From the NCBI GenBank assembly GCA_029262065.1, contig JAJDAC010000005.1, positions 1 through 64,000 on the forward strand: 64,000 nt of DNA, in the 5' to 3' direction. This DNA is from Candidatus Krumholzibacteriota bacterium (lineage in GTDB: Bacteria > Krumholzibacteriota > Krumholzibacteriia > JAJRXK01). The notes under the pieces are model-generated. The model searched no databases, was not told the origin of the DNA, and saw only the letters and a list, made by a program, of their open reading frames with translations. Both the position numbers and the translations under genes were made by a program. Shown piece by piece: positions 61,837-64,000 of the stretch. Each line of letters begins with the position of its first letter. Positions within the stretch are counted from its first letter, which is position 1.

Positions 61837-64000
61837 CTACCGGAAATCCTCGATCAGAACGATGTCCCGCGTCGTGCGGCCCATTGATACGGCGAGCGAG
61901 TTTCCGTCCGGCGACATCACCCAGGCCGAGACTTCGTTGCCAGGCTCGTCGAACGCGGTGAGTTGCTCGGAAGCGCCGTCTTCCACGGCAACGACACTCC
62001 AGACGTTCTCGACGCCATCCACCCTCCGGTCGTAGAGCAGCCGCGATCCATCCGCCGACCAGGTCATCAACTCGCTGATCTGTATGTCCAGGGTCGCCAC
62101 GCGTGCGCCTGTATCGGCGGTCAGGATGGCCACTCCCCAGTGCCCGTCGGATTCGTTCAGTGTGTTGACCGCCAAGCGGGTACCGTCCGGGGACACGATT
62201 CCGAAGTTCACCTGTTCGTCCGCAATGGGGACCGACTCACCACCCTCGATCGAAACCTTCATGAGCCGTGCCCGCCGGGCGTCCAGGTAGTAGACCCAAT
62301 CGCCGCGTTGAGCCATGAACGGGTAGAAGTCCTGGCTGCCGCTCGTCAGGCGCAGTGGGTTGCTTCCGTCGAGTTCGGTGCGCCAGACCTGAACGGGACC
62401 TTCCCGGTTGGAGGAGAACACGATGTACCGACCGCTGGCATCGACGGACCCGAAGAACTCCACTTCTGGCCACGACGTGATCTGTTGCGGTGGCCCTCCG
62501 TTGGCGTTGATCTTCCAGATGTCGACCGACATGGTCGTCACCGAGCTCGTGCTGCAGAAGATGCCGCCGTCCGACAGCCACGCGAACGGCCAATTCAGGG
62601 CCGCGCTGTTCGGTGTCAACTTCCTCGGGGTTCGCGTGCCGTCGAGGGGCACCATCCACAGGTCGGTCGCAGACTGTCCCTGACGGGTGACCAGCGATCG
62701 TCCGTCCGCCGTCAACGTCAGGTCGAGATAGGTGCTGAGGTCGTTCGTGATACGTCTGAACTCGCCTCCCGGATAGGAAATGTGCCACAGCTGGGAAGAC
62801 AGTGGACCCTCTCCGCCCACGAAGGCGAAGCCGTCGCCTCCGGGGAACCATGCGAGATCCTCCGCGGTCCACCACGCTCGGCCCAGCGGTCGGGATTCCT
62901 TCGAATCGAGGTCGAATATCCACAGCCACGTTGCGTACGTTGGTTCGAACGCGAACTGAGGTACGACGATCGTGCTCCCGTCTGGTGACCAGGCCGGATC
63001 CCTGAATCCTTCGTGCCCCTGCAGCTCGGACAGCAACTCTTCGTTTCCGTCGGTCACGTCGGCAATCATGAGCGAGCCAATGTTGGGATCGCGTGTGCGG
63101 ACGAACACAATGCGCTGGCCATCCGGTGCGAACGAGATCCGTGATCCGACGCCGGTGACGATCTTGCGCGGCTGTCCGCCAAGAGCGGGCACACGGTACA
63201 AGTCGCCCTGGGTCGAGCCGGCTTCCCGGTGCGTGTAGTAGACGAAGTCTCCATCGGGTGAGTACGTCAGCTCTTCGATCGTCTCGGACTGAGGCGGAAC
63301 GATCTCGATCTGACTCTGGGTCGCGACCTGGATCACGGCGATGTTGTTCATGCCCGCTTCGTCGATGCAATACGCCACATGACGACCGTCGGGTGAGATC
63401 GCCGGCGCGCGGGCGTTGCCGCTCGAGGTCAGGCCACGGACCTCCATCTGCGATGGAGGCGTGGATGGGACCGATGTCGATTCACGAGACGTCCATTGGC
63501 TCACGCCGAAAGCGATCGAGGCAATGGTGACCACGGCCATGCCCACCACGAGTCCGCGGTGTCCAGCGCTCTTCTGGGCGGGGGCGAGAACCGGGGCTTC
63601 GATTTCACCCGAGCTGATTTCATCGCGCAGGTTCTCGAGCTCGTTCTTGACGTCCAACGCGGTCTGATAGCGACGGTCCGGATCCTTCTCCAGGCACCTC
63701 TTCACGATGCGGCCGAGATGCCGTGGCAGCCTCTGATTGAGATTGGTAACAGAGCTCGGCGTGTCGCGGAGGATCGCGGTGATCGTCGATACCGGAGTGT
63801 CGCCGCGGAAGGGTTGGAGCCCGGTGGCCATCTCATACAGGATGATCCCCATTGCGAAGACGTCGGAACGAAAGTCGGCTGGTTTCCCCTCAGCCTGCTC
63901 GGGCGACATGTAGGCCGGGGTTCCGAGAATCGTCCCCTCTCCCGTCATGGCTTGGGTCGCAGCCGCGTCGGCTTCCTGTTCTTCGACGCTGCGCGGGTCT
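61837..64000 (-). CDS. Ser/Thr kinase-PD40 (WD40-like) receptor protein, N-terminus outside window
   Basis: The frame is open to the right edge (721 codons including those before the first internal Met), so the gene starts outside. The visible kinase part begins in the activation loop (DPRSVEEQEADAAATQAM, GTILGTPAYMSPEQAEG) and includes SDVFAMGIILYEMATG and the C-lobe KRCLEKDPDRRYQ. A membrane helix (VVGMAVVTIASIAFGVSQW) follows. The rest is about ten PD40/TolB-like blades (ISPDGRHVAYC, YSPDGDFVYYT, SPDGTRLAVNT). It should be a receptor kinase with an envelope-facing propeller. The sigma/anti-sigma pair converges on it. Confidence 0.9.
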   Translation of the reverse strand, partial: DPRSVEEQEADAAATQAMTGEGTILGTPAYMSPEQAEGKPADFRSDVFAMGIILYEMATGLQPFRGDTPVSTITAILRDTPSSVTNLNQRLPRHLGRIVKRCLEKDPDRRYQTALDVKNELENLRDEISSGEIEAPVLAPAQKSAGHRGLVVGMAVVTIASIAFGVSQWTSRESTSVPSTPPSQMEVRGLTSSGNARAPAISPDGRHVAYCIDEAGMNNIAVIQVATQSQIEIVPPQSETIEELTYSPDGDFVYYTHREAGSTQGDLYRVPALGGQPRKIVTGVGSRISFAPDGQRIVFVRTRDPNIGSLMIADVTDGNEELLSELQGHEGFRDPAWSPDGSTIVVPQFAFEPTYATWLWIFDLDSKESRPLGRAWWTAEDLAWFPGGDGFAFVGGEGPLSSQLWHISYPGGEFRRITNDLSTYLDLTLTADGRSLVTRQGQSATDLWMVPLDGTRTPRKLTPNSAALNWPFAWLSDGGIFCSTSSVTTMSVDIWKINANGGPPQQITSWPEVEFFGSVDASGRYIVFSSNREGPVQVWRTELDGSNPLRLTSGSQDFYPFMAQRGDWVYYLDARRARLMKVSIEGGESVPIADEQVNFGIVSPDGTRLAVNTLNESDGHWGVAILTADTGARVATLDIQISELMTWSADGSRLLYDRRVDGVENVWSVVAVEDGASEQLTAFDEPGNEVSAWVMSPDGNSLAVSMGRTTRDIVLIEDFR

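Overview
The window is a high-GC bacterial chromosome segment, almost fully coding, with no rRNA, tRNA, CRISPR array, prophage or insertion sequence that I can see. Eight large secreted proteins (one cut by the left edge) end in, or run into, a FlgD-like immunoglobulin domain with a PNPFNP-type motif; the seven complete ones finish in a short hydrophobic/basic tail. Together with Hanks-type kinases fused to TPR or PD40 repeats, ECF sigma factors, LVIVD/SBBP/BNR propellers and DUF2330, this suggests an uncultured member of the FCB-related lineages (Eisenbacteria, Krumholzibacteriota or Latescibacterota style). That placement is an inference from gene style only.

Layout. 1-5227 (minus): ECF sigma factor, a coupled small protein, a GT-C glycosyltransferase with a collagen-like insert, and a large secreted protein cut by the left edge. 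5228-5538: a gap with a nested inverted-repeat structure. 5539-8150 (plus): ABC-2 exporter plus an EEP-family phosphodiesterase. 8125-15176: a two-armed lipid locus. The minus arm has a PlsC-like acyltransferase, a nucleotidyltransferase-fold protein and a CDP-alcohol phosphatidyltransferase. The plus arm has an alpha-oxoamine synthase (serine palmitoyltransferase type), an acetoacetate-decarboxylase-like protein, a lipid kinase and a zinc dehydrogenase. I read it as a candidate sphingoid-like or amino-ketone lipid pathway, the most interesting system here.

15216-18719: two paralogous secreted proteins flanking an HNH endonuclease. 18897-34000: mostly secreted or surface proteins (FlgD-tailed proteins, a matrixin-like protease, an SBBP propeller, a Tat amidohydrolase, a zincin lipoprotein) plus DUF2330 and an RnfD/NqrB-like membrane protein whose frames overlap by 152 nt. 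34176-39239: quinone-oxidoreductase/TetR divergent pair, a PMT-type glycosyltransferase and a metal-dependent amidohydrolase. 39375-40944: a small accessory islet with a HigBA toxin-antitoxin operon, a remnant of a second copy of the zincin lipoprotein gene and an orphan lipoprotein. 41111-42286: NnrS.

42482-60245: propeller proteins, a lysyl-endopeptidase-like serine protease, a kinase-TPR protein, a beta-helix lipoprotein, a second acyltransferase, a FlgD-tailed protein and an S41-like peptidase. 60465-61823: membrane protein, ECF sigma factor and zinc-type anti-sigma factor. 61837-64000: the C-terminal part of a kinase-PD40 protein cut by the right edge.

Non-coding signals worth attention are a 12-nt word (CACCCGGGTAAC) found at four places, three nested inverted-repeat structures, a clear HigBA promoter with two operator palindromes, and 12-18 bp in-frame tandem repeats in several unrelated genes.
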